Shown piece by piece: positions 5,687 to 5,906 of a stretch of DNA of 5,906 bases. The position numbers and the translations under genes are program-made. A model generated the notes under the pieces. That model had not been told where the DNA came from. It ran no database searches and was given only the letters and a program-made list of their open reading frames with translations. How positions within the stretch are numbered: position 1 is the first letter of the stretch; each line of letters starts with the position of its first letter. This DNA is from a bacterium (GTDB taxonomy: Bacteria; Latescibacterota; UBA2968): NCBI GenBank assembly GCA_027296045.1, contig JAPUJS010000575.1, positions 1 through 5,906 of the forward strand, given 5' to 3'.

Positions 5687-5906
5687 TACGTCCCCGATCT
5701 GTTACTTTGCCCGGCTCGGTCTTCTAAATGTTCTGGGCGAGTTGCTCGGTCGGGTGCGGGTGCCACCAGCCGTTGTTGAGGAAATCGATAAAGGAAGGGC
5801 ACTCATTCCGGAACTTCCGGATCTCCGTGCATTAGATTGGGTGCGCATTGAGTCGGGATCTCTGCCTGAAATTTCCAGTATTCAGCTTGGACCAGGAGAG
5901 ACCGAA
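5667..5906 (+). CDS. DUF3368 PIN-like toxin, 3'-truncated by window end
   Basis: The first 80 residues of a DUF3368 protein, open to the last base of the window. Family marks are WVSDTSP with Asp7, the segment RLGLLNVLGELLGRVRVPPAVVEEI split over residues 16-40, and LGPGETE at 74-80, where PIN-like proteins carry an acidic catalytic residue. DUF3368 proteins are PIN-like and presumed ribonuclease toxins paired with UPF0175. I choose the GTG at 5667-5669: an in-frame stop lies at 5643-5645, no ATG follows it, and GAGG (5657-5660) sits six bases upstream. Unlike the stub at 5335, this copy keeps all visible motifs. Full proteins are about 150-170 residues, so about half should lie beyond the window. 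Confidence 0.83.
   Translation, partial: MPIWVSDTSPICYFARLGLLNVLGELLGRVRVPPAVVEEIDKGRALIPELPDLRALDWVRIESGSLPEISSIQLGPGETE

Noticed and set aside
1..5906. CRISPR array, tRNA, rRNA or insertion sequence
   Set aside because: No regularly spaced repeats, no tRNA cloverleaf or rRNA-like blocks, and no transposase motifs or terminal inverted repeats were seen on either strand.

Overview
The window is about 5.9 kb of roughly 50% GC bacterial DNA. Every gene fits a bacterium: Shine-Dalgarno sites are clear, genes overlap by a few bases, and toxin-antitoxin (TA) genes are common. No 16S or other phylogenetic marker is present. A Tet(M)-like GTPase, a PF04909 amidohydrolase with a small Rieske protein, and several PIN-type TA modules together recall large-genome uncultivated environmental lineages (Latescibacterota, Poribacteria, Tectomicrobia type). 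That placement is inference only.

Layout. Positions 1-170 hold a perfect 14-bp-stem hairpin, probably the terminator of a gene to the left, then a plausible promoter. Positions 171-2141 (+) encode a 656-residue EF-G-like GTPase of the Tet(M)/Tet(O) family. Its domain IV loop looks unlike the one used by true tetracycline-resistance proteins. Convergent to it is a VapB/VapC module (2232-2890, -) whose promoter, 17-bp inverted repeat and ribosome-binding site are superimposed. Next comes a two-gene minus-strand operon: an amidohydrolase (3381-4508), then a small Rieske [2Fe-2S] protein (3017-3403) whose start lies inside the amidohydrolase end.

Positions 4509-5059 contain no convincing protein gene. 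They do hold a strong intrinsic terminator pointing left (4691-4722) with no recognised gene feeding it, a possible structured RNA or decayed frame behind it, and inverted repeats ahead of the right-hand genes.

The right end (+) carries two tandem UPF0175/DUF3368 TA modules. The first has an intact antitoxin (TTG start) but only a stub of its toxin. The second has an intact antitoxin and a PIN-like toxin that starts at GTG and runs off the window.

Two chromosomal functions (a translation GTPase and a hydrolase/Rieske pair) are thus flanked by TA modules, a pattern of accessory or plastic DNA. I do not see a clearly new multi-gene system. The most useful leads are the toxin-stripped tandem TA locus, the unexplained leftward terminator with its upstream region, and the compact vapBC control site.
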